Below are positions 43,063-53,699 of a DNA stretch of 64,000 nt, in pieces (the first letter of the stretch is position 1; every line of letters starts with the position of its first letter). Origin of the DNA: Takakia lepidozioides (Eukaryota > Streptophyta > Takakiopsida > Takakiales > Takakiaceae); contig CM060733.1 of NCBI GenBank assembly GCA_030704615.1, positions 37,758,001 through 37,822,000 on the forward strand, in the 5' to 3' direction. The notes below the pieces were generated by a model. The model was not told where the DNA came from and made no database searches. It was given only the letters and a program-made list of their open reading frames with translations. The position numbers were made by a program, and so were the translations under genes.

Positions 43063-43542
43063 TTGAAGACACGTGGGCAGCTTTCCTCAGTTGCCACCCT
43101 CAGCGACGAGCTTCGCTTCAAGGTACGTTGGTACACCGTGAATTGGCTGCTGATTCAGTATTGTGGCAACCAAGATCATTTCCATGCCCAGCTGCGCTTG
43201 ACTTTCACCCTGTCATTGCTATGTTTGTTGCTGAGTGGACCCTGATGTTGGTGTCTGCAGATATCAGATCCTGTGTTTCTCCTGAACCCCCATGACAAGC
43301 GGTCAAAGACAGCTGCCGCCAAGGCGGAAGTGGTGGGAATAGCCGGGGTTGACAAGTTCCACTGCAAGGACATTCGATCCGGGTGGTACAAGGTGAAAGT
43401 CCACGAGATCACGCTTCCAAGTGTTACATTGCCTTGCCCAAATGTGGACGATGCCCCCCCCCAGACCACACTAGCGCACGTGAAAGGCACGGTGACTCTG
43501 TGGCCAGAGAAGAGTATGAGGAAAGGTGAAAGTATCAAGTGA
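43063..43542 (+). CDS. TNPA-like gene, last two exons (TNP1/EnSpm C-domain)
   Basis: Exon 43063-43122 (20 codons, LKTRGQLSSVATLSDELRFK) has clean AG and GT borders. Exon 43261-43542 follows an acceptor GTCTGCAG and reads ISDPVFLLNPHDKRSKTAAA, VVGIAGVDKF, GWYKVKVHEI and KGTVTLWPEK to a stop at 43540. The joint between them is phase 0. The domain is the conserved C-terminal module of En/Spm TNP1-like proteins. Confidence 0.75.
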
Positions 43543-43544
43543 CA

Positions 43545-44690
43545 TTTCATGTTTGTAGTCCCTGTTGGGTGTGTAATGATACTCATAGAAGTGTGTATGA
43601 TACTCACGTTACCAGTTTTGAACATTTGGGCCATGACAGTTTAAGTGATGTCCGACAACCATGTATGTTGGCATTTAGTCTTGCTCATATGCAGGTGTGC
43701 CATGACGGCCTCTAATTTGAATGTAATATCACATTTCCTGACTTGTCGTCGTGCCCGTCCACCTTCTATGTGTATGTGTGATGGTCTTTGATCTCCCTGT
43801 TGCCTCGTCTATTTGGTTCATTAGCGTGATGTTGTGCATGTATCGTGGTCTATGTTCTGAGTCTCGCCCAGTATCATTGCTTCTCAATTCCCCCTGCATA
43901 TGGGTGAACCACTAAAACCAGTAGAATGCATCAGAACCATATTTTCAGCTTAGAATGCAGGTCAGTTGGAAACTCACACAAACCACTACAAGTGCTCATT
44001 TTTCGTGCTTTCCTACTGTAGTGCAACCAACTAGCACAGTGGCAGCGGAGTTCGCCAAAGCAGTCCCGAGATGGCACAGACACTCTGCGTCTTTCCACTA
44101 GCAGTCGTACCCGTCACTGCCATTGCGTGGGGACGACGCCACGCGTCAACCCACACACTCTCCACGTGGTCCCCGTGGATTCGTCTGCCGGAAGTTGTGC
44201 AGTTGACTTCGCCAGTGGCTGTTGCGACGTCACATGCAGCATTCCAAGTGATGTGGCCGACTGCGATGTGGCGTCTTGGGGCCGTGGCCACGCGGCAGCA
44301 TTGCCGCTCGTCGCGGCGCCGCCACATCGGCATCCACGTCCGCATCCACGTCCGCGTCCATGTGTCACCGCGCCCCGGGTGAGTCAGTCCAGTCATCCGG
44401 AGGGAAAAGTCAAAGTCAGCCCAAAAGGTCAGAGACACGGGCGGCCCGCCTGGTTACGCCACGTGGTTCTTCAGCATTAATCGCATTAATCGCTGAGCAG
44501 TTGTTCGCGCGTCTGCGTCCTTTACCACTCCAATCATTGGATGTCCAACCCAACTACCACGTCTGTTGTAACTAGTTTGTTGTAACTTCTAGTCGATCCC
44601 AGTTTTTTGACTTTTACGACTCAAAATGAGTCGTTACCCCAGTGGTAAATGACACGAATGCTTCTAGTGTCCGTACTACCTCCACCAATC
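43545..44690. other. Right subterminal region of the CACTA-like element
   Basis: No gene. A GC-rich stretch with CCACGTCC/GCATCCACGTCCGC direct repeats lies at 44330-44365. A CACTACA...TGTAGTG inverted pair about 40 bp apart sits at 43983-44030. The GAGTCGT/ACGACTC palindrome lies at 44616-44634. Confidence 0.5.
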
Positions 44691-45508
44691 GACGTCAATC
44701 AAGAAATTGAGTATGAAGTCGACGAAGTCCTAGACTCTTGCATCAAGTATAAACGTCTTGAGTATTTCGTACATTAGAAATGCTACGACGTCAGCGAACG
44801 AACTTGGGAACCTTAATCCAATCTCGCCAATGCATCTGACAAAGTCCAAGAGTTTCATCAACGATATCCAGCTAAGCCCCGAGCTACACGTCAATAAGAC
44901 GTCAATAAGACGTCACAACGATGATGTCAGCCAAGTTAGCTTCAAGGTGAAGACTCCACATTCAGTGTACATGATACACGCTAAGGAGGAAAGAGCATCA
45001 CACATCAATATATATAACTATACTTCCAACACTCTTGCATCTTGTATTGGCAGCATGGAGTCACATGAACCAAATACATTGGAGCTGTCGCTTATCCAAC
45101 TATCAGATCAGTCGTTCCGACTTTCACGACTTTCAACATCACGCCGACGCTCTCGAGACGATGGGCCACCAATGTGACGCATACTTCCTCGTCTGAACCC
45201 CGTACGATGGCAAGTGGAGCCTACTCGAAGTCTGATAATTCTGTTAGAGGTTGAGGCTTCGGACCCAGAGGGCAACGAAATCATGTTTGAAGGCAATTTC
45301 GAAAATCAGAATGCTCAAATCACTGCGTGGTCCTAAGTTTAAGGTGTTAGACATTATCGATGGTTGTAGGGACCTGTAAATCATTTGAGTCAAGAACGAA
45401 GAGCTGAATACTTGGCAAATATCATTCGCCGGATTTTGGATTTTCTCCAACTCTAAGCAAGTCCAAGATTTTACCGCTCCTCGAGGAACTCGTCGCTAGT
45501 GGAGGGGG
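44690..45508 (+). pseudogene. gypsy chromodomain and 3' end
   Basis: The frame PPPIDVNQEIEYEVDEVLDS, then KYKRLEYFVHW-like and YDVSERTWEPL, is a chromodomain with the aromatic and acidic positions of chromovirus integrases. It is interrupted by a stop near 44775. Farther right the sequence is decayed and ends in a purine tract, GTGGAGGGGG, directly before the right LTR. Chromodomains direct insertion to heterochromatin. Confidence 0.8.
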
Positions 45509-46076
45509 TGATATCACGGACATAGCCCAGATGAACTTATCATGAGTAAATACCAGAAGTTACCAAGTTACCATGATTTACCGTAATTTATCATGATCTA
45601 TCATTATTTACCATTAGTTACTAAGTTACCGGGAGTTTACCAAATTATCAAGAGTAACTTGGAAAACTGCTCAGGAACCTTTGTTTAATCTTGGAAACTT
45701 CTCCATCATGAAACCTCTATAGGGGAAGCTTCTTAGGGAACTTCTTAGTAGCCAGTATATATAGGAGGCGAGACTGGACACTCTTCAGTCTCGCCAAGAC
45801 CAGTTCAAGCTACTCTTGTTTCCAGTTCCCAGTACTCCAGTCCAGTTCCCAAAACTCTAGCCCAGTTTCCAGTATCTGGTACTCCAGTCCAGTTTCTAGC
45901 ATTCCAGTATTCAAGTCGTGTTATAATATCTTGTACTCTTGTTCATTGTTATAAAGATCATCTTGATTCATATTTACTCATCATGCATTCGGCCACGCCG
46001 ACCTTGACTTCTTGTCTAGTTTTGTACCTCTAGTCTGATCTCTTGTTTGTGTTCAATCATGTTCTCGTCCTTGACA
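45509..46076 (+). repeat. Right LTR, complete
   Basis: 568 bp, beginning TGATATCACGG and ending CTTGACA (TG...CA), preceded by a polypurine tract and followed directly by the palindromic array. It holds the same AGTATATATAGGAGG TATA region as the left LTR. The LTRs differ by substitutions and indels, so the insertion is not recent. Confidence 0.88.
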
Positions 46077-46405
46077 ATAAAAGGGGTAAAATAGAAACAT
46101 ATAAATTATTATCTATAATTGCCCTTAGGACTCCTTAGGGTCGTCCTAAGGAGGGGAAAATTGAAAGATATAAATTATTATTTATAATTTCCCTTAGGAC
46201 TCCTTAGGGCACCCCTAAAGAGTCCTAATAGTAGGAAAATAGAATGACATAAATTATTATTTGTAATAGCCTCCTAAGAGGGGAAAATGAAAAGATATAT
46301 TTTGTTATTTATAATTGCCATTAGGACTCCTTAGGGAAAATATAAAGATGTAAATTGTTATTTTTAATTGCTCTTAGGACTTCTTAGGGTGGAGGCCAAG
46401 GGGAA
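46077..46405. repeat. Palindromic TTAGGACTCC array, continued
   Basis: Four or so diverged units of the same array as 24530-25745 begin one base after the right LTR. Together with the next block this suggests that the gypsy element landed in a longer array. Confidence 0.8.
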
Positions 46406-46414
46406 AATAAAATA

Positions 46415-46600
46415 AAATACTTTAATAAATATATCAACTTTAAGAATCACATGTACTATTTATTGGTATGTACCGACAAAATTTGTAGGTGACACCATTT
46501 ATTACAATTAAAACAAGATTTTGTCTTCAATAAACGTTCATACAGCTATTTGTAATGCACCGACATCCTTTTTCAAATAAACCTTCATGAGTTAGTAAAG
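46415..46600. repeat. AT-rich dispersed repeat, copy 2
   Basis: Direct match to 23560-23765 (TGTACCGACAAAAT, ATAAACGTTCATACA, AATAAACCTTCATG). Non-coding. Confidence 0.85.
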
Positions 46601-46689
46601 TGTGTGGGATAAAGTTAATAAATAACAACTTTTCATTATGTTTTCATCCAATTATTTTATTTTTCATTCATTTTTTTTAGACTGTACCT

Positions 46690-47590
46690 CAATTTTTTCC
46701 CTATAAGTATAGAAAACGAGGATCATTTTTTTCTCTTTCTTCCACAAATTGTTTGCAGACTATAAAACTGTCTCCCTCAGTTTTGCTCTTTTAACTTCGT
46801 TTCCGTGTTTTTTCTTTGTTTCTGTTGCTTGTTTATGTTTCTTTGTCCTTTCGGTTAGTTCTTTTTTTGGTCTTCACTTTTGCTTCTCTGTTTATGTTTC
46901 TTTTTAATCTCTATTCTTTGTCTTTCTGTGTGAGTTTTTCGATTGAATAGAACTTTCTCTTCTTTTTCTCTTTCATTCTATTGTCTTTTTTTCCTTTGAA
47001 AACTCTATAAGTATGCAGAACGAAGATCATTTCCTTCACTTTCTTCTGCAATCAAGCTTTTTGCGTAGAATAGAATTCTCTCTCAGTTCTGCTCCTTTGC
47101 CATCGTTTGTGTTTCTTCTTTGCTTCTGTTGTTTGTTTATGTTTCTTTGTTCTTTCGGTTTTGTGGCAAAATAGAACTGTCTCTTAGTTCTTCTCAGTAG
47201 CCTTCATTCGTTTTTTTCTTTCACTTTTTGTTCTTTGTTTATGTTTCTTTCTGATATCTGTTCTTTGTATTTTTGTGTGAGTTGTTCAGCGGAATAGAAA
47301 TTCCTATTCGTTCTTTCTCTTTCGTTTTGTTTTCTTTCCTCTTCGTTTGTGTTTCTTCTTTGCTTTTGTTGTTTGTTTATTTATTTTGGTTCTTTCGGTT
47401 CTGTGGCAAAATAGAAATGTCTCCTAGTTCTTTTGAGTAGCCTTCATTTGTTTTTTTCCTTCGCTTTCTGTCTTTGTTTATATTTCTTTTTTATCTCTAG
47501 TCTTTGTACTTATGTGTGAGTTGCTCAGCGGAATAGAACTTTCCCTTCTTTCTTTCTCTTTTGTTTTGTTTTGTTTTGTTTTCTTCTAAC
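46690..47590. repeat. T-rich tandem repeats of 230-310 bp
   Basis: Three imperfect units share CTCTATAAGTAT-GA-AACGA-GATCATTT, TTGCTTCTGTTG-TTGTTTATGTTTC, TTCGGTT and GAATAGAACTTTC. The + strand is strongly pyrimidine-rich. There are no coding frames, and I do not know the family. Confidence 0.7.
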
Positions 47591-48490
47591 ATATTTGACA
47601 CACTATCAGATAACTACCAAAAACACTATCTTATATTTCCAAGAAATCATCAAAATTCATTACACTGTGATTATGCCACTTGAATGTTACATCATAATCT
47701 ATAGTGTATATGATATTCAAGCATGATATCAATATAGTATATACAACTTAGAGATTATAAATATTTAATTATAATCAGAATTATACATATACAGTATAAA
47801 TAAGTATATGAAAAACGAATATTTAAATTATATTAAATAAATAAAATAATTAATAAATATATATATTAAAAATCTAGCTATAATTTAACGACGCTACATA
47901 AATCAACTATCATTCCATCAACCAGTCAATTATCATAAATCAATCATTATAAGTTACAATCATGTGTTATTTTTACTTACTACATTATTCTTTATTCATA
48001 TCACTTTTTATATCTTACCATTATATTTATAAATTTCAAATTTCAAATATTAAATATTTATATTATTTATATAAATGAACATACTAAAATATTGATTTAA
48101 AATAATCAAAATTAAAATATATTTATTTATCTAAATATAATGATGTATATTATATATCATAAAAATAAATATATTATCAATTATATCATGCTTTCAATGT
48201 CAGATTCATCATTCCAATTTAAATCTAATCAAGTTATCAATCATATTACATCTCAAAAACTTCAAATATTTCAAATATACTATTTATATTAACGAATTTA
48301 TTTAACGAATAATAATTAAAAACTAGATATATAATAATATAATATGTATTTAAATACTTTAAATGTAAATCGATATATAATATATAATGTTATATTATAT
48401 CATGTTTTCAACCTCAGATTTCATCATTTCAATAAATTCAAAATCCATTCAATCGAATTGTTTATCATATTATATTTCAAAAATCTCCAA
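47591..48490. other. Extremely AT-rich DNA without genes
   Basis: Almost only A and T, with many TATAT and AATAAT runs. No coding frame or recognisable element. Confidence 0.7.
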
Positions 48491-48535
48491 TTTTTTTTAA
48501 CCTTTATGGTTAATCTTTAAGGCCTTCGGGCCATA

Positions 48536-48597
48536 ATTTTGTATGCTATAATGGATAGCTATAAGGGTTCGAATCCCTATACATTTTTTTTTTTTTT
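48536..48597 (+). other. tRNA-like fragment with box B and T-run
   Basis: GGTTCGAATCC is an exact pol III box B within a hairpin (AGGG TTCGAAT CCCT), followed nine bases later by a run of about 15 T that would terminate pol III. No acceptable acceptor stem or anticodon arm is visible, so it is a tRNA relic or SINE piece rather than a tRNA gene. Confidence 0.35.
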
Positions 48598-48769
48598 TTG
48601 TGAAAACCAGGGCTGAAACCAGTCCAATCTGATATAGGAGTTCATATTCGTATATTGTATAATGTATATATATCCATATGTATACATCAAATATGACATG
48701 TATAATGTTCATCGTAATCTGATATACCAATTCAATCCAATGACGCAATAAAAAATCCTTAGAGTGATT

Positions 48770-48985
48770 CTAAGAAACTCTTAGAGTGAATGTGTTGTTT
48801 TTTTAATCACTCTAAAAAATCCTTAGAGGCTCATAGCGGCTCTAAGGGATCCTTAGAGCGATTGCAAATAGCAATATAGTTTATTCTGTTTTCCTACTCT
48901 AAGTAATGCTTGGATCAAATGTGAATAGCCATTTAGATTTTTTTTTGTTTTCCCGCTCTAATAAATCCTTAGAGCGGGTTTCTCT
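48770..48985. repeat. CTTAGAG/CTCTAAG inverted-repeat cluster
   Basis: Repeated CCTTAGAG and CACTCTAA units in both orientations over about 200 bp. It resembles the CTTAGG palindrome array in style but has a different core. Confidence 0.55.
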
Positions 48986-49949
48986 TCTTGGTCATGGTTG
49001 ATTGTTGAGGCCGTATGGTACCCTTTGAGATTTAACTCTTCTTCCCATTCAATAATTCAACTATTAACAATATAGTTATTTGGCTAAAAATAATGTGATT
49101 TTTTGGCTAAAATATATTAAGGTTCAGCCAGAACTTGTCGACGTGGCCTTCTGTCTTGCTGAGAATCAAAAACTTGGCACTAGCTGGCATCCTAAAAAAC
49201 AAACTTTCCCAGAAAAACAATATAATCTCTCAAACCCAACGATGAAAATTCCTAAAATTTGGGTAGATGATGTAGAGGCCGTAGCTTTAACCCCGGGCCG
49301 GGTAGGTAGGTATGTGTACAGTTCATTTTTGTGGATGAATGCCGGTAGGTGGGTAGCCTCCAATTAGTTCCAAGGGGTAGTAGTTTTCGAGAGAGGAAAA
49401 ATTCACCTTGTAGGAAGTTAAGGGTTAATCAAATTAAAACGAGGAAAATATAACCTCGAGACCAACCATTAGGATACACGACCATTAGGATACAAGGTGA
49501 GGCCACTTCAGGGCCACAAGTGTTCACAGACCTACAAAAGCATCTACTACACTGAGAACCATTACCAGAAGCGAGAAAGAGCAGCTGCAGCAAGACAAAT
49601 CAGGAACACCACAACTAGCTCAGGAGCAATTTAGAAACAGAACTAACGATTAGCAATAGGAGCCTGAAAGTCCAAATGCGCCTGAGTCTTGGAGCTTCTA
49701 AGTTTAAGGTGGCGCCAGTTAATGTCTTCCCCACGATCCATCGGAGAAGGCCAGTGATCAGGGGATGCACCAGGCGGCGGGAAGGCAAGAGGCCCATATT
49801 GTGCCCCTGTCGGAATAACCAAAGCAAAAGATCCCTCGCCAGCCCCAAGAGGAGTCGAAGTCCTTGATGAGCTTGCTACACTTTGCTTGAGAACATCTGA
49901 GTAAAGCTGCATGCAATACCTCCCAGGCTTTGTGACCTTCAGTTAGCAA

Positions 49950-51574
49950 ACTAAAAAAAATAGCTTGTAGGGTTGCTTGAATACAAGGGGCAGTGCCAGA
50001 ATAAACCTTAGCACAACGAGATTTCCAGATTTGCCAAAGAGAAAGAGAGCGGAGGCAAGCCCAAATAGCACATTTGGACCAGATCTGCCTCTGGTGGATG
50101 TTAAGGAGGTGGAGAGAGATATTGGAGGCATCAACAGCTTTCCAAGCAAGATATAAGGTCCTAACCCGAGACCAAATGTACAAGCAGCAAAATTGCAATT
50201 GTACCAACAATGCTCTAGGGATTCAACCATTCCCCCACTGCAAATGATACAATCAGATTGCGGGTCAAAGGAAGACCCCACCGGCAAAATTCTGTTTCCA
50301 ATCTTCCATAAGAAGGCCGAGATCTTGGCAGCCCGTTGGGGGGCCCAGATATGTTTCCACATAGCTTCCCAGTTCACTTGGAAAGGCATGATATGAAGCC
50401 ATTTGGCTGCCCACTTAGAAGTTGGAACAGGAAGCCCAAGAGTAAGAGTGTACCCCATTTTGGCAGAGTACTTAAAGAAGGGTAAATTCCCAGGCCAAGA
50501 CCACTCCCCAAGGTCAAAAGGGAGCTCCACCAAGGGCTTCTTCTTGAACCAAAAGAGCCAAGAAGAACGAGCCCACTGGATGTGGTCCTTAGACGGATCT
50601 GGAAATGGATCCACCACACCCATTCCCCCTTCAATCACACGAACAGAGAAGAGCTGGTCAGAAGGGCATGAGTCTAGGGCATGGAACAACAACCTGCCTG
50701 AGTTGTGAACCTGGAAACTAAGCCCATTACTTAGATCACCTGCAGTAGAAGTAAGCAAGAAAATGCGAGGAGGGGAGGAGCCCTTGAAACCTTTCCAAGC
50801 TGGAAATGAAGTAGATGTGCTGCCAAGCAAGGATGCCCAAGAACTAGGGATAGCACCTATAATGGAGTTCCATGTGCGACGAGCCCTCTGGCCACCTACA
50901 TACTGGATGGCAAAGTCAGAAGTGAGAGGGCCAGCGAGGCCCCAGACATTCCCCACAGAAGCAATCCCCTTCATCTCCCAGGGAGCCCACCTAGCAGAGC
51001 AAGATTCCAAGTCCATCTGTAACCCGCTCCCAAACAAGGGTTGCCTGATAACTTCATCTCTGGTGGCTGGGGCTGAACGTAGGAGATAGGGGCGAACCTT
51101 AACCCAAGCAGCCTAGATGGCAGGCCACAGGCTAGAACCCACAACAGATTTTTAGTTAGCATTCTTACCATTGACCGCGCAGCGCAAGGAGGGATGCCAG
51201 CAAAGAGAAGAAGAAGGAATCAAATTCATTATATTGATCCGGATAAGAGAGCCCCAGGGACCAGCAAAATGGGAGAGGGCCCGAGGAATCCATTTGGCAA
51301 GCAATGCAGCAACCTGTGTTTCTGGGTCCAGCAACCCAAGACCTCCATCTTTCTTTTTGAGACAGAGTTGCCGCCAAGAGACTTTGGCCCTCCTGGTTGA
51401 GCCAACAGAGGTAGCACCCCATATAAAATTCCTAGTAAGAGCCTTCAGAGATTTAAAAAGAGCGGGGCCTGGAGACCAAAGAGAGGCCACGAACCATATG
51501 CTAGCCAGAAGGACCTGGTTTGCCACCAGAACCCTGCCCGCCACAGATAACTGACCTGAACACCAGTAAGACAA
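49950..51574 (-). pseudogene. LINE ORF2, connection region and zf-RVT
   Basis: Contains LSVAGRVLVANQVLLASIWF, NFIWGATSVGSTRRAKVSWR, CLKKKDGGLGLLDPETQVAA, then GEWSWPGNLPFFKYSAKMGY and AAKISAFLWKIGNRILPVGS with the finger CIICSGGMVESLEHCWYNC. The same order is seen in the 1580-3345 copy, which allows the two to be aligned. One frame change near 51040. Confidence 0.82.
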
Positions 51575-51639
51575 GTTTTGGTTGTAACGAGCAAGAACAG
51601 GAGTGAACCTACTTGAGTCTGAGAGGCCAATGCCGATCT

Positions 51640-52555
51640 AATGCCCAAGAAGAGTGTGGGGTTGACCTTCATCAAACCAACTTAATCTTGCATCTTGCCC
51701 CCAACGCGGGGAGTGAGGGGAGGCAGTAGCAGAAATAGGAACCATGATCCCACGCGATTTTCCCCAATTGACGGAGAACCCCGATGCAGAACAGAACTCA
51801 CCCAAGGAGGAGAGCCCAGCATTAACGTTCTCCATTGAGGAATTGTCAGAGAAGAGGACTGAGTCATCAACATACATAGAAATCTTAACATCAGAGATCC
51901 CTCCTTCATGATGATTGACCTGCAGGCCTCGGAAGAGAGGATTGGCGTCCAGCAAGTGCCCAAGACAGTCGGCAACAATCAAAAACAAGAATGGAGAGAG
52001 GGGACATCCCTGTCTTACAGAGCGAGAGAGGGGGAAGGACTTGGAGAGGAAGCCATTAGCAAAGACCTTGCTGGAAGCAGAAGAGAATAGGATATGAATC
52101 CACTTCAAGAAATTCCCAGAGAAACCCACCCGTTGCAAGGCCCCAAAAAGGAAACCCTAGTGAATTTTGTCAAATGCCTTCTCGAAATCCAACATTAGAA
52201 GAGCTAATGTTTGATTTGAAGAATGCGCATAGGAGAGGGCCTCACAAGAAAGAATGACATTGTCCAAAATGTAACACCCCTTCATAAAACCAGACTGATC
52301 AGGGCGGATAAGCCTAGGAAGATAGGCTTGAAGCCTGATAGCCAAGGCTTTGGCCACAATCTTGTAAGAGGAATTAAGGAGAGTAATAGGCCTGTAGTTA
52401 GAAATGGCATTCCTGTCGCCCTTCTTGAACATGAGAGAGGTGACCCCCTGTGACATCTGTGAAGGCATGATGTTTTTAGCCAAGATATCATTAGCCATAG
52501 CCCTAAAGTCCCTACTCAAATGCCTCCACAAAGCTTGGAAAAATTCGACTGTCAC
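51640..52555 (-). pseudogene. LINE ORF2, reverse transcriptase domain
   Basis: Contains NDILAKNIMPSQMSQGVTSL, ISNYRPITLLNSSYKIVAKA, RLIRPDQSGFMKGCYILDNV and LMLDFEKAFDKI, a stop at about 52157, and after it RQGCPLSPFLFLIVADCL and SMYVDDSVLF. The catalytic box reads YVDD. The stop inside the palm domain inactivates it. Confidence 0.88.
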
Positions 52556-52579
52556 CTTTTCCTTCCTTTGCCTGGCCAG

Positions 52580-53524
52580 AGTTAGATCAAGAGAGATTTG
52601 AACATGGCTAGGCTACGACAAGCCTGAAGCTTTTCCAGGAAGCAAAGAGTGGAAGAAGAGAAGTCATTTCCAGCACCATTCCAGCAAGCGACCAAGGAAG
52701 GAATTGTGCCAGGAGAATGCAAGACACCAGCATTAAGCTTGAAATAGGACATCCCTCTTACTTTGACACCAGGAGTTAAAATTTTCAACAGAACTTCAGC
52801 ATGGTCAAAGTCTGGCAAGATGGGGCCTATAGGAGAAAGCTGGCACCAACCAGAGACAGAGGAGGAGGCATAGAAGCAATCTAGCCTGGCCATACAAAGC
52901 TGGGGGGGGCCCATGGTATTAGACCAGGTGAAACGAGCAGACAAGGGGGAGGACGGACAAAGGTCGGGGAGGCTTACCACCATGCACAAAGATTCCCAAG
53001 CATCCCGCTCGAACTGCCAAAGGGGAAGGCCATCCAAGTCAAGCCTGTCCTGTTGCCTGTCCACCATATTGAAGTCTCTACCGAGAACCCAGTTGTCAAT
53101 ATGCAACATGCTTAACATCTTAGAAAATAAAAGATCCCAGACCTGAATTCTAGCAAGAGCAGTACAGGGGGCATAGATGTTAACAAGGCCAAGAGACCCT
53201 TGCTTAAAAGGAAGCGCAAAAATTGCACTCTCCCTGGCAGCCAAATGCTATTTCCAGCACGCTAGAAGAGAGTGATGGAGCCAAGAGGATGGCTGTACCA
53301 CCGCGAGAGTCATCAGCGGGATTCCACCAGGAAGATGCAGCTGGCCAAATATGGGATCCCATGCTAGTAATCTTATCTAGATTAAGTTTGTGTTCCTGCA
53401 AAAACGTCACACAGGACGAGAGAAGGGAAAGAGAGGAGGTCCAACGTTTGATTTTCTGTCTTTTAGGAGCAGAAGCAGTAGAGCCTATGCCCCTTATATT
53501 CCAAGAAGAAAGCGATAGATTCAT
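52580..53524 (-). pseudogene. LINE ORF2, endonuclease domain
   Basis: Starts MNLSLSSWNIRGIGSTASAP, the SWNIRG opening of apurinic-type endonucleases. It is followed by FLQEHKLNL (usually ETK), WWNPADDSRGGTAILLA, then after a frame change GLVNIYAPC, WVLGRDFNMV (usually GDFN), RFTWSN and LDCFYAS. It nicks target DNA to prime reverse transcription. The substitution of G-D-F-N by G-R-D-F-N is visible. Confidence 0.82.
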
Positions 53525-53699
53525 GGGGGTTTAGGGTACAACAGGCACTCAGAAGAACTGAGTAAAGATGGCCTGTTCAGGGAGAAGATGAAATTGGCAT
53601 CATGAAGAGAGGGACAGAGCATAAGGGAGGAAGATAGCAGGAAAGCCGGCATCCGCCTTGGAACACCTAAGCGACCCAACAGAACCACATACCTAGAAG

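Larger units (their letters stand above)
37970..43542 (+). pseudogene. TNPA-like gene with embedded FCP1-like domain
   Basis: Multi-exon reconstruction: A 37970-38269 (Ser/Pro-rich, then acidic EVEDSSEE), B about 40263-40898 (helical KDKWAKTG..PAYWDKLVAYWESP, NPSRWGRAGVAGQAARL), C 41057-41173, D from 41365 (coiled coil GALERLAALSAERERGMEAQ, then ELMMGQ), an FCP1-like segment (41640-42480), then 43063-43122 and 43261-43542. The last exon matches the TNP1/EnSpm C-terminal domain (GWYKVKVHEITLPSVTLPCP, KGTVTLWP). Exons A, B, C and the last two join in phase 0. A frame change near 41620 and another near 42265 argue for decay or unrecognised introns. TNPA proteins bind subterminal repeats of CACTA elements. 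Confidence 0.7.
30064..44644. mobile_element. CACTA/EnSpm-like transposon inserted in the gypsy element
   Basis: The block separates two adjacent parts of one retroelement protein, so it is an insertion. It encodes both classic CACTA products: a TNP2-type transposase (minus strand, 36272-32307) and a TNPA-like protein (plus strand, 37970-43542). Candidate ends are CACTTGGTAGTAAACG (30064) and a right end reading CACTGGGGTAACGACT on the minus strand (44644). Each is followed inward by an ACGACTC/GAGTCGT inverted pair (30153-30168 and 44616-44634). I found no clear 3-bp target duplication, so the exact borders are tentative. Confidence 0.65.
27870..46076 (+). mobile_element. Chromodomain-type Ty3/gypsy element split by a transposon
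   Basis: A left LTR (5'-truncated), a primer-binding-site position, gag, protease, an integrase C-terminal piece, a chromodomain piece, a polypurine tract and a right LTR occur in the right order and orientation. RT, RNase H and the integrase core are missing, a deletion between the protease and the integrase tail. A foreign block of about 14.6 kb lies between the integrase tail (ends about 30063) and the chromodomain (starts about 44690). Non-autonomous and dead. Confidence 0.85.

Noticed and set aside
43983-44030. CACTACA...TGTAGTG as ends of the large transposon
   Set aside because: Both motifs lie within 48 bp of each other on the right side, and no matching left end was found near 30 kb. 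Kept only as an alternative.
44031-44480. Overlapping frames of 100-135 codons on both strands
   Set aside because: GC-rich, low-complexity DNA near the transposon end, open in several frames at once.
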